NCBI GenBank assembly: GCA_943359495.1
Contig: CALRHY010000028.1
Span: forward strand, 1 to 8,218
Direction of reading: 5' to 3'
DNA length: 8,218 nt
Origin: Candidatus Uhrbacteria bacterium RIFOXYB12_FULL_58_10
GTDB lineage: Bacteria > Patescibacteriota > Patescibacteriia > 2-12-FULL-57-11
The translations under genes and the position numbers were made by a program. A model generated the notes under the pieces. It ran no database searches and had not been told where the DNA came from. It saw only the letters and a list, made by a program, of their open reading frames with translations. Each line of letters opens with the position of its first letter. Position 1 is the stretch's first letter. This document shows, one piece after another, positions 1 to 5,980 of the stretch.

Positions 1-2835
1 AACGTCTCTATCGATATTCCGAAAGGAAAATTGACGGTGATCACCGGACTCTCTGGGTCTGGAAAATCGTCACTCGCCTTTGATACGATTTTTGCCGAAG
101 GGCAGCGCCGCTACATGGAATCGCTGTCGGCATACGCACGGCAATTCCTTGAAATCCAGGATCGCCCGGATGCCGACGAAATCACCGGCCTCTCCCCGAC
201 CATTGCCATCGACCAAAAGAGTGTCTCACGCAACCCGCGTTCAACCGTCGGGACGATTACGGAAATCTACGACTATCTCCGTCTGCTTTTTGCACGCGCT
301 GGTCGACCACACTGTCCGCGCTGTGGTGAACGCGTCCGGACGCAAACAGTAGAAGAAATAGCCAGCGCCTTGCACGAATTGGCAAAAACCAAAGAGGTGC
401 GTGTCCTCTCCCCCATCGTCCGCGACGCCCGCGGCGAACACCGCGCATTGTTGATTGAGCTTGAAAAAGGCGGCTACACCTTTGTCCGCATCGATGGCGA
501 CCTGCTCTCGATGGAAGAAGCCATGGATCGTCGTTTGGATAAAGCAAAAAAACACACCATCGAAGCACTCTCCTTCACCATGCCGCAAGGAGACGCCGCA
601 CAATTTAATGAGATAAAAAAACAACTCGAAAAAGCCCTCGATCTTGGCAACGGCTATCTTTTTGCCAACACCGGCACGGTCGACATCCTATTGTCGCGTG
701 AATATGCCTGCGGCCGCTGTGGTATTTCGCTCCCCGCCGTCGAACCGCGCATCTTCTCTTTCAACTCGCCACACGGCGCCTGCGAACAATGCAACGGCCT
801 TGGTGTGACGATGACCGTCGACACAGAACTCGTGGTCACAAATCCCCGCCTCACCATTGCCGAAGGTGCGATCAAGCCCTGGCGCATGGCCGGCAACACC
901 GGTGCACAAATGAAGCTATTGGAATCGGTTGCTGCAGCAAAACGATTCCGTTTGGACATTCCGTTTGGCGACCTGAACGACGCGACGAAACATATCGTCT
1001 TCCATGGCTGCGGCAGTGAGACTTTTGGACCAAAACAAGAAACGTTTGAAGGCGTTGTTTCCGCACTCGAAGCCAAGTACCGCGAAACGACATCCGAATA
1101 CATGCGCAAGGAAATCAAGGCATTCCTGCGCGAACAAACCTGCCCGTCCTGCAAAGGCAAGCGCCTGCGCCCGGAAGTTTTGGCGATCACCGTCGACGGC
1201 AAATCCATTGCCGATGCGACCGCATTGACGATTGATGAAACACTCCAATGGATTGATGCACTAACGCCAGGAAAACCAGATCGTCCGGCGGCCCCAATAA
1301 AGAAGGTTGTGAAAAAAGTAGCGGAAGTGACTCCTGTACAAAACATCGAACCACTGACCGAGGATGAAGCGAAAATCGCCCGGCTCGTGCTCAAAGAAGT
1401 GCGAGTTCGTCTCGAACACTTGGTGCATGTCGGCGTCGAGTATCTTTCCTTAGACCGTAGCGCCGTCACCTTGTCTGGTGGTGAAGCGCAGCGGGTTCGT
1501 TTGGCGACGCAGCTTGGCAGCGACCTTTCTGGCGTGATCTATATTTTGGACGAACCATCCATCGGCCTCCACAGCCGCGACAACCAAAAACTGATCGACA
1601 CGATGAAGCATCTCCGTGACAAAGAAAACACGGTCATTGTTGTCGAACATGATGCGGATACGATCCGCGCTGCGGACTACGTCATTGATGTCGGCCCAGG
1701 TGCTGGCGAATATGGCGGCGAGATCATTGCCAAAGGAACGGCCGCGGAAATCATTCGCAACCCAGCGTCCATCACTGGCCAGTACCTTTCTGGAAAGAAA
1801 AGCATTCCACTACCAAAGGTGACTCGCAAAGGAAATGGAAAAGCGTTGACGATCAAAGGTGCGACCGCATTCAACCTCAAAAACATCGATGCGCGCATTC
1901 CGCTGGGCATGCTCGTCTGTGTGACTGGCGTTTCCGGATCCGGAAAATCGACGCTGGTGTTGGATGTTCTTGGGAAAGCGCTGGCGGCAAAATTCCACGG
2001 CGCAAAAGATCTCCCTGGCGCACACAAATCCATCGCCGGCATGGAGCATTTGGATAAGGTGATCATGATCGACCAGTCGCCAATCGGCAAAACACCACGC
2101 TCAAACCCTGCCACCTACACCCAAGTCTTCACTCCTATCCGCGACCTCTACACCGAGATTCCAGAAGCGAAGATGCGCGGCTACAACGCCGGGAAATTCA
2201 GCTTCAATGTGATGGACGGCGGACGCTGCAACGGCTGCGATGGCGAAGGGTATGTAAAGATCGACATGCAATTCTTACCGAACGTCTACGTGGAGTGCAA
2301 AGAATGTCATGGCACGCGCTACAACGCCGAAGCGCTCGAAATCCACTACAAAGACAAGAGTATTGCCGACGTTTTGGCGATGACGGTCGAAGAAGCGCGA
2401 AACTTCTTTACCGACCAGCCAGCCATTGCCGACAAACTCGAACTGCTCCGCTTGGTCGGCCTCGGCTACATGCGTCTTGGGCAGCCAGCAACCACACTCT
2501 CAGGCGGTGAAGCACAGCGCGTGAAATTGGCCACCGAATTGTCGCGCCGCGCCACCGGAAAAACACTCTACATTTTGGATGAACCAACGACTGGTTTGCA
2601 TTTCGAAGACATCGGCAAACTCCTTGCGGTCTTGCACGAACTCGTTAACAAAGGCAATTCGATCATTGTCATCGAACATAACTTGGACGTCATCAAATCA
2701 GCCGACTGGATCGTCGATGTCGGCCCGGATGGCGGCAAACGCGGCGGCGAAATCGTCGGCGAAGGTACGCCGAAAGATATGGCAAAAAACTCCCATTCGG
2801 CAACAGGAGCATTGCTTAAATCGTTAGTGCGATAA
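1..2835 (+). CDS. uvrA: UvrA, excinuclease ABC subunit A (5'-partial)
   Basis: UvrA is the dimeric ATPase that finds bulky DNA lesions and loads UvrB in nucleotide excision repair in the cytoplasm. The reading frame is open from base 1 and 944 residues are visible. It opens just before the first Walker A, so only about 15-25 N-terminal residues should be missing. Numbering from the first codon: Walker A GLSGSGKSS at 16-24, ABC signature LSGGEAQR at 491-498, Walker B ILDEPSIGLH near 515, second Walker A GVSGSGKST at 643-651, second LSGGEAQR at 833-840 and second Walker B ILDEPTTGLH near 858. Zinc-binding cysteine sets are C237/C240-C261/C264 and C743/C746-C766/C769, with extra CxxC pairs at 105/108 and 381/384. 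All expected ATPase and zinc residues are present. An unusual Pro/Lys/Val-rich linker lies at about 423-452, where most UvrAs are shorter. The gene ends with TAA, and no U-tract terminator follows it directly. The TTG at 31 is an internal codon, not the start. The family assignment is certain. Confidence 0.98.
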   Translation, partial: NVSIDIPKGKLTVITGLSGSGKSSLAFDTIFAEGQRRYMESLSAYARQFLEIQDRPDADEITGLSPTIAIDQKSVSRNPRSTVGTITEIYDYLRLLFARAGRPHCPRCGERVRTQTVEEIASALHELAKTKEVRVLSPIVRDARGEHRALLIELEKGGYTFVRIDGDLLSMEEAMDRRLDKAKKHTIEALSFTMPQGDAAQFNEIKKQLEKALDLGNGYLFANTGTVDILLSREYACGRCGISLPAVEPRIFSFNSPHGACEQCNGLGVTMTVDTELVVTNPRLTIAEGAIKPWRMAGNTGAQMKLLESVAAAKRFRLDIPFGDLNDATKHIVFHGCGSETFGPKQETFEGVVSALEAKYRETTSEYMRKEIKAFLREQTCPSCKGKRLRPEVLAITVDGKSIADATALTIDETLQWIDALTPGKPDRPAAPIKKVVKKVAEVTPVQNIEPLTEDEAKIARLVLKEVRVRLEHLVHVGVEYLSLDRSAVTLSGGEAQRVRLATQLGSDLSGVIYILDEPSIGLHSRDNQKLIDTMKHLRDKENTVIVVEHDADTIRAADYVIDVGPGAGEYGGEIIAKGTAAEIIRNPASITGQYLSGKKSIPLPKVTRKGNGKALTIKGATAFNLKNIDARIPLGMLVCVTGVSGSGKSTLVLDVLGKALAAKFHGAKDLPGAHKSIAGMEHLDKVIMIDQSPIGKTPRSNPATYTQVFTPIRDLYTEIPEAKMRGYNAGKFSFNVMDGGRCNGCDGEGYVKIDMQFLPNVYVECKECHGTRYNAEALEIHYKDKSIADVLAMTVEEARNFFTDQPAIADKLELLRLVGLGYMRLGQPATTLSGGEAQRVKLATELSRRATGKTLYILDEPTTGLHFEDIGKLLAVLHELVNKGNSIIVIEHNLDVIKSADWIVDVGPDGGKRGGEIVGEGTPKDMAKNSHSATGALLKSLVR

Positions 2836-2873
2836 GTAAAACATTCCCGTTTCTTTGTCGATCGATAATGGGG

Positions 2874-2950
2874 TTTGGGGACGCGAGCCCTGTTTGAGCG
2901 ATCTAGCGGAGCGTCCGGCGAAGCGTTGAGCGAGTTCTCCCGACCCCAAA
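2874..2950. repeat. Long imperfect inverted repeat downstream of uvrA
   Basis: Bases 2874-2887 pair with 2937-2950 at 12 of 14 positions; the outer 7 bp (TTTGGGG/CCCCAAA) match perfectly. The interior is studded with GAGCG, AGCGG and GAAGCG words (about 2896, 2905, 2909, 2920 and 2929). Together with two perfect hairpins just downstream it forms a compact structured block in the gap after uvrA. There is no convincing coding signal: open frames across it on both strands have no recognisable domain. It looks like a dispersed intergenic element (REP or MITE type). That class is an inference, because only one copy is in this window. Confidence 0.6.
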
Positions 2951-2959
2951 ATCTTTTTG

Positions 2960-2985
2960 ATTCTTTTGGGATTCGCCAAAAGAAT
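2960..2985. repeat. Perfect 10-bp hairpin with 6-base loop
   Basis: ATTCTTTTGG at 2960-2969 and CCAAAAGAAT at 2976-2985 are exact reverse complements around the loop GATTCG. No T-run follows on either strand, so this is not a classical intrinsic terminator. It could still protect the 3' end of the uvrA mRNA. It is probably part of the same repeat block as 2874-2950. Confidence 0.7.
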
Positions 2986-3020
2986 GTCGGCGACCGTCAG
3001 TATCGTAACCGGCATCGTGA

Positions 3021-3040
3021 ATCCCCTTCTACAAGGGGAT
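3021..3040. repeat. Perfect 8-bp hairpin with 4-base loop
   Basis: ATCCCCTT at 3021-3028 and AAGGGGAT at 3033-3040 are exact reverse complements around CTAC. It is the last structured segment before the promoter region of the surface-protein gene. It lacks a U-tract on the + strand. It may act as a weak boundary element or simply be the end of the upstream repeat block. Confidence 0.6.
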
Positions 3041-3081
3041 GGACACAAGTGACCAGTGCCCCAATAAGGAAGAGTGCTTTG

Positions 3082-3090
3082 TGCTACACT
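3082..3090 (+). promoter_or_regulatory. Probable extended -10 promoter for the surface-protein gene
   Basis: TGCTACACT fits the extended -10 pattern TGnTAnnnT, with hexamer TACACT at 3085-3090. At 17-bp spacing the -35 position reads CAATAA, which is a poor match, so the site would depend on the extended TG. The predicted transcription start is near 3097, leaving a leader of only about 15 bases before the ATG at 3112. This is an inference from consensus matching. Confidence 0.5.
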
Positions 3091-3093
3091 GCC

Positions 3094-3098
3094 GAGGT
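3094..3098 (+). promoter_or_regulatory. Possible ribosome binding site (GAGGT) with long spacing
   Basis: GAGGT lies 13 bases upstream of the ATG at 3112, longer than the usual 5-9. If transcription begins near 3097 from the -10 above, most of this motif would fall outside the mRNA, so the promoter call and this site partly conflict. It still supports 3112 as the start over any upstream in-frame position. Confidence 0.3.
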
Positions 3099-3111
3099 AA
3101 CCATTCTTCCT

Positions 3112-4458
3112 ATGCGCACACCCTTTTTTGTCCTCAGTTTCTTTGGGAGCCTGCTTTTTTTTGCAGCCCCTGCCCTTGCAGCTACCGCCACACTGACACC
3201 TGTCGCTGATACCTATACCCTAAACACCAACGCCGGAGCCGATGTCCCGTTCGGTACGCAAGATGGCATGTATGCCTTACTTGGTTCTGGACCAAGCTTT
3301 GCTCGCTCATACCTCCAATTCGACCTATCGCAGATTCCCTCTGGCGCAACCATACAATCTGCACAGCTCCAACTGACACTAAAGTCGTATTCGACGACAA
3401 CCCCGGCGCAATTCAGCACACAACGTGTGGATACGGCATGGACGGAAGGTGCACTGACCTGGAACACCCAACCAACATTTTCTGACACCATCCAAACCCA
3501 ATCAGTCAATTATGGAAATCCCGAAACATGGGATCTGACGACCGCGGTCCAAAACTGGCTTACGGGAACCTGGACGAATAACGGTTTCATTGTAAAAAGC
3601 ACTGAGAGTATTGGCGTACAAACATCTCGGAGCTATTGGACCCGTGAAGCTGCGAATCCTACCCATGTGCCGACACTAACCGTCACCTATACTCCCCCTG
3701 CAGCACCCGCACTTTCGATCACCAACCTTGTCGCACAGGTTACAACATCGACAGCAACCATCTCCTTCATGACCAACGTCGCCGCAACCGGCACCGTGGC
3801 GTCTGGAGCGACCAATGGTACGCAGCCCATCTTTAGCGCCGCCAGTGAAGCAAACAAAACAACAAATCACAGCATACTCCTCAACAACCTCCTTCCTGGA
3901 ACAACCTACACCTTTACCGTAAAAGCGCAGACGGATACCGAAACGCAATACGCAGAACCAATGACCTTTACAACCACGGCGCTTATTCCACCGCCTCCAC
4001 AACCTATGTGTGGCGTGAGTCCTGCTGGCACACTTGTAAAAACAACGGACAGCACTGCCGTCTACTTTATCGCCAGTGACTGCAAGCGCCACGCATTCCC
4101 GAATGCAAACATCTACGCCTCGTGGTATGCGGATTTCTCCGGTGTGTGGACGATTACCGCGACCCAGATGGCCGCACTCCCCCTCGGTGCAAACGTGACC
4201 TATCGCCCAGGCGTCCGCATGGTGAAATTCCAATCGCTGGCAAAGGTGTATGCAGTGGGGCCAAAGGGCGAACTCCGTTGGATCTCTTCCGAAGCGATCG
4301 CGACGGCCTCGTACGGCGCAGACTGGAACAAAAAGATTGATGACCTCTCCGATGCCTTCTTCACCAATTACCACTACGGAGCAGACATTCTGAACGCAAG
4401 CGACTTCGTCCCCACCACAGTGACTGCAGCAGCTCCGTCGATTGATGGGAGTTGGTAA
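3112..4458 (+). CDS. Secreted DNRLRE / FnIII-like surface protein with CPR-type C-terminal module
   Basis: This is a 448-residue exported protein of unknown exact role, probably in cell-surface structure or adhesion. Residues 1-23 form a signal peptide: Arg2, a Phe/Leu-rich core, then PALA before ATA, so cleavage is likely after Ala23. Residues about 25-193 match a DNRLRE/CBM96-like beta-sandwich (repeated Thr-rich start 'ADTYTLN', 'SYLQFDLSQIP', 'LTWNTQP', 'WDLTTAVQNWL', 'YWTREA'). Residues about 198-290 resemble a fibronectin type III fold ('ATISFMTN', 'LLPGTTYTFTVKA'). A Pro-rich linker (PPPPQP) leads to residues about 300-432, a module typical of CPR surface proteins as I recall them ('GTLVKTTDSTAVYF', 'YRPGVRMVK', 'GELRWISSEAI', 'YGADWNKKIDDL'). 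C300 and C324 are the only cysteines and could form a disulfide. No C-terminal anchor or sortase motif is visible. The frame is open upstream to 2875, but that part is repeat DNA, so the ATG at 3112 before the signal peptide is preferred. The ligand is unknown. Confidence 0.85.
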   Translation: MRTPFFVLSFFGSLLFFAAPALAATATLTPVADTYTLNTNAGADVPFGTQDGMYALLGSGPSFARSYLQFDLSQIPSGATIQSAQLQLTLKSYSTTTPAQFSTQRVDTAWTEGALTWNTQPTFSDTIQTQSVNYGNPETWDLTTAVQNWLTGTWTNNGFIVKSTESIGVQTSRSYWTREAANPTHVPTLTVTYTPPAAPALSITNLVAQVTTSTATISFMTNVAATGTVASGATNGTQPIFSAASEANKTTNHSILLNNLLPGTTYTFTVKAQTDTETQYAEPMTFTTTALIPPPPQPMCGVSPAGTLVKTTDSTAVYFIASDCKRHAFPNANIYASWYADFSGVWTITATQMAALPLGANVTYRPGVRMVKFQSLAKVYAVGPKGELRWISSEAIATASYGADWNKKIDDLSDAFFTNYHYGADILNASDFVPTTVTAAAPSIDGSW

Positions 4459-4477
4459 AAAAATTTGCCGCCCTTCC

Positions 4478-4596
4478 GTCATCCTGAACGAAGTGTCTGG
4501 CGAAGCTGAAGGATCTCATCGGAACGATTCACGGCTTGACCGATGAGATCCCGCCCGAAGGGCACCCTTTGGGTTCTGGCTGCGGCTCGGGATGAC
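4478..4596. repeat. 119-bp inverted-repeat element of the GTCATCC...GGATGAC type
   Basis: The ends are GTCATCC at 4478-4484 and GGATGAC at 4590-4596, exact reverse complements. Inside them, GATCTCATCGG (4512-4522) and CCGATGAGATC (4540-4550) form a perfect 11-bp stem around a 17-base loop. The left arm carries the 'CATCCTGAACGAAG...GAAGGATCT' wording that I recall as a widespread dispersed intergenic repeat in bacteria. It has no coding capacity and sits between two convergent genes. A non-autonomous mobile element (MITE-like) is the most likely identity, by inference. No target-site duplication is evident. Confidence 0.7.
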
Positions 4597-4610
4597 AAGG
4601 ACCCAAAATC

Positions 4611-4646
4611 AAAAATCCCCTCCGATGCATATCGGAGGGGATTTTT
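4611..4646. terminator. Bidirectional intrinsic terminator between the surface-protein gene and rplS
   Basis: The segments at 4611-4626 and 4631-4646 are perfect 16-bp reverse complements around the loop GCAT. The stem has a GC-rich core (CCCCTCCGAT) flanked by A5 on the left and T5 on the right. It is followed by a T-rich tract on the + strand (4641-4656) and by TTTTTGATTTT on the - strand. It can therefore stop both the + strand surface-protein transcript and the - strand rplS transcript, whose stop codon is only 8 bases away. Confidence 0.93.
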
Positions 4647-4654
4647 CTTTTTTC

Positions 4655-5005
4655 TTACGCCTTGGCTGGAACAATCATCTTTTCCTTCAAGCGCTTCTTG
4701 CTGTCTCTCAAGAACCAAAGCTTAGCGCGGCGGACTTTTGCTTGCTTCACCGGCTCGATCTTGGCGATCAGTGGGGTAAACAAAGGAAAAATACGTTCCA
4801 CGCCGACGCCGTTTGAAATCTTGCGGACGGTAAAAGATTTGGAGATCCCCTCGCCGCGGATGGCAAGGATAATCCCTTCAAAAATCTGGATACGCTCTTT
4901 ATCTTCGCCCTTGGTGTTCGTTTCGGTGATACGGGTATGCACGCGAACGGTCATGCCGGGCTTAATTTCTGGGTGTTTGGTTGTTTCCTGGATTTGCTCG
5001 GCCAT
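4655..5005 (-). CDS. rplS: 50S ribosomal protein L19
   Basis: L19 is a structural protein of the large subunit at the interface with the 30S subunit. The 116-residue product has normal length and the family core: 'IKPGMTVRVHTRI' near 14, 'RIQIFEGIILAIRGEGISKSFTVRKISNGVGVERIFP' around 38-74, 'KVRRAKLWFLRD' near 90, and a basic C-terminus. In many bacteria rplS follows rpsP-rimM-trmD. Here it stands alone, with its own promoter (5031-5059) and terminator (4611-4646). There is no Shine-Dalgarno-like sequence before the ATG: the leader of about 19 bases ends in CCCGTTTTT. The ATG at 5005 is chosen because it gives the normal N-terminus and lies just downstream of the promoter. Confidence 0.97.
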   Translation of the reverse strand: MAEQIQETTKHPEIKPGMTVRVHTRITETNTKGEDKERIQIFEGIILAIRGEGISKSFTVRKISNGVGVERIFPLFTPLIAKIEPVKQAKVRRAKLWFLRDSKKRLKEKMIVPAKA

Positions 5006-5030
5006 AAAAACGGGTCAAGAATGTGCAGGG

Positions 5031-5059
5031 AGAATATCAGATATGTGGAAGACCGTCAA
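5031..5059 (-). promoter_or_regulatory. Consensus-like sigma70-type promoter of rplS
   Basis: On the - strand TTGACG (5059-5054) is separated by exactly 17 bases from TATTCT (5036-5031). The -10 is preceded by TGA, giving an extended -10. The predicted start of transcription is near 5024, about 19 bases upstream of the rplS ATG. This is the best promoter visible in the window, fitting high expression of a ribosomal protein gene. Confidence 0.82.
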
Positions 5060-5102
5060 GACGAGCCCTTTGGCTTGTCTCGATGCAACAACTGCCGAAT
5101 CC

Positions 5103-5127
5103 GCGCGCCATGGACGCGCATTTTTTT
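5103..5127 (+). terminator. Terminator-like hairpin with T-run, no obvious client gene
   Basis: GCGCG (5103-5107) pairs with CGCGC (5115-5119) around a 7-base loop and is followed by A and then seven T's (5121-5127). The stem is short but all G/C. On the + strand nothing recognisable lies just upstream, because rplS is on the other strand. It could stop antisense readthrough, end a short unannotated RNA starting between about 5006 and 5100, or be chance. Confidence 0.3.
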
Positions 5128-5186
5128 CTTGCTTTGCTGTTTCTCCTCGCGCCGCTCCCCCCTTGTACGTGGCATAGGCAAACAAC

Positions 5187-5286
5187 TGTCATTGCGAGGA
5201 GCGTTGGGCGACGCGGCAATCCACGATTCGATATCGTTCCGACTGGATTGCCGCGGTCAGGTTCGACACCTTCCCTCGCAATGACA
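5187..5286. repeat. 100-bp terminal-inverted-repeat element, copy 1
   Basis: Perfect 13-bp terminal inverted repeats TGTCATTGCGAGG (5187-5199) and CCTCGCAATGACA (5274-5286) enclose an inner perfect 11-bp stem, GCGGCAATCCA (5213-5223) with TGGATTGCCGC (5244-5254). The loop contains the palindrome CGATATCG. The whole folds as a long cruciform or RNA hairpin. A second, more diverged copy in the same orientation is at 5889-5980. It lies 17 bases past the stop codon of cmk. No ORF of its own is credible. It is most likely a MITE-like non-autonomous mobile element; the TGTCATTGCGAGG wording is one I recall from dispersed repeats in many bacteria. Confidence 0.85.
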
Positions 5287-5303
5287 ATCTTAAAAATTTT
5301 CCA

Positions 5304-5870
5304 TCAGACCAATCCTTTCTCTTTCAGAATGGCTAAAATTTTCTCTGCCGTTTCCTCAGGTCCAGAGCAATGTGTCGTGTCCAGCACAAGGTCGTAATGG
5401 CTAGGGTCGCGGACGGTCAGGCTGTAGTGCTTTTGATAACGCATTACGTCGGATGCGATTCGTCGATCCAGGGAGGCGCGTACTTCTGCAACGGTCTCCG
5501 CAGCTTTTTCATCATCACGACTGCCGTCTTTGGCGAGGTGAGAGGTAAAAATACGGTGCGCGGCTTCATCTACATCGCAAGAAAGAAAGAGCTTGAACGA
5601 ATGCGGGATAAAATGCCAGCCGAGTTTGCCATCGATAATAAAACCATCCTCCGTTTCGCCTAGCTTTTTTTGATAGTCATCGACGATGGTGTCGGTCGAG
5701 GAATCCGTCTCCCCCAACTTGTTGAATTCCTCCAGCGTCATACCGCGTTCGATCGCCATCTTGCCGCGCAAGTCGCCAATCGAATACCAACGGTAGCCCA
5801 AGCGTTCTGCGAGGATTTTTGCGACAGATGTTTTTCCGGAACCGGGGTCGCCGGCGAGGGAGAGGATCAT
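5304..5870 (-). CDS. cmk: Cytidylate kinase, archaeal-type (Cmk/AAA family)
   Basis: The product likely phosphorylates CMP/dCMP to the diphosphates with ATP in the cytosol, feeding CTP and dCTP pools. The protein is 188 residues with P-loop GDPGSGKT at 7-14, then 'YSIGDLRGKMA' at 29-39, 'DDYQKKLGETEDGFIIDGKLGWHFIP' at 64-89 (nucleotide-binding region) and 'RRIASDVMRYQKHY' at 136-149. It ends in 'DPSHYDLVLDTT' at 155-166. This pattern and short length match archaeal-type cytidylate kinases rather than the roughly 220-residue bacterial Cmk with its inserted domain. The frame stays open upstream to about 5981, but those codons come from the repeat at 5889-5980. The ATG at 5870, immediately before the P-loop strand, is the sensible start. 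No SD sequence precedes it. It lies 134 bases after rluD on the same strand and may be co-transcribed. A related adenylate-kinase-like NMP kinase is the main alternative. Confidence 0.85.
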   Translation of the reverse strand: MILSLAGDPGSGKTSVAKILAERLGYRWYSIGDLRGKMAIERGMTLEEFNKLGETDSSTDTIVDDYQKKLGETEDGFIIDGKLGWHFIPHSFKLFLSCDVDEAAHRIFTSHLAKDGSRDDEKAAETVAEVRASLDRRIASDVMRYQKHYSLTVRDPSHYDLVLDTTHCSGPEETAEKILAILKEKGLV

Positions 5871-5888
5871 ACAAAAAATGATACGAAT

Positions 5889-5980
5889 CGTCTTCGCGAG
5901 GGAGCGTCTGGCGACCGTGGCGATCCACGATGTCGATCGCGACTGGATTGCCACGTCACTCGACGTTCCTCGCAATGACA
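5889..5980. repeat. 92-bp terminal-inverted-repeat element, copy 2 (diverged)
   Basis: The right end CCTCGCAATGACA (5968-5980) is identical to copy 1. The left end CGTCTTCGCGAGG (5889-5901) differs from the expected inverse at 3 of 13 positions. The inner stem GTGGCGATCCA (5917-5927) with TGGATTGCCAC (5944-5954) has one G-T mismatch. It has the same orientation as 5187-5286 and shares the central ATCCACGAT and CGACTGGATTGCC segments. It fills most of the gap between rluD and cmk, 18 bases before the cmk start codon, and so adds a spurious upstream extension to that frame. Confidence 0.83.

Noticed and set aside
654..1469. 271-codon - strand open frame inside uvrA
   Set aside because: It is antisense to strongly conserved UvrA coding sequence and has no recognisable family features.
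2960..2985. Hairpin after uvrA as an intrinsic terminator
   Set aside because: The stem is perfect, but no T-run follows on either strand.
2824..3048. 74-codon - strand open frame opposite the uvrA 3' gap
   Set aside because: It lies entirely on repeat-like, hairpin-forming DNA, has no recognisable domain or RBS, and is better explained as a translated dispersed element.
2875..3111. In-frame upstream extension of the surface-protein gene
   Set aside because: It is read through the repeat block and would bury a textbook signal peptide inside the protein; the ATG at 3112 is much more likely.
3067..3111. 7-bp inverted repeat AGGAAGA/TCTTCCT flanking the -10 of the surface-protein gene as an operator
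   Set aside because: The arms are short and 31 bases apart; such a match is expected by chance and no regulator is nearby.
3676..4482. 268-codon - strand open frame opposite the surface-protein gene
   Set aside because: It is a Cys/Gly/Arg-rich shadow of the real gene, without domain, RBS or promoter.
5055..5120. 21-codon basic - strand mini-ORF upstream of rplS
   Set aside because: It has no RBS at proper distance, overlaps the rplS promoter and has no recognisable homology.
5187..5980. The two repeats as the start of a CRISPR array
   Set aside because: There are only two copies about 690 bp apart, with a gene between them and long palindromic structure unlike CRISPR repeats; no cas gene is present.
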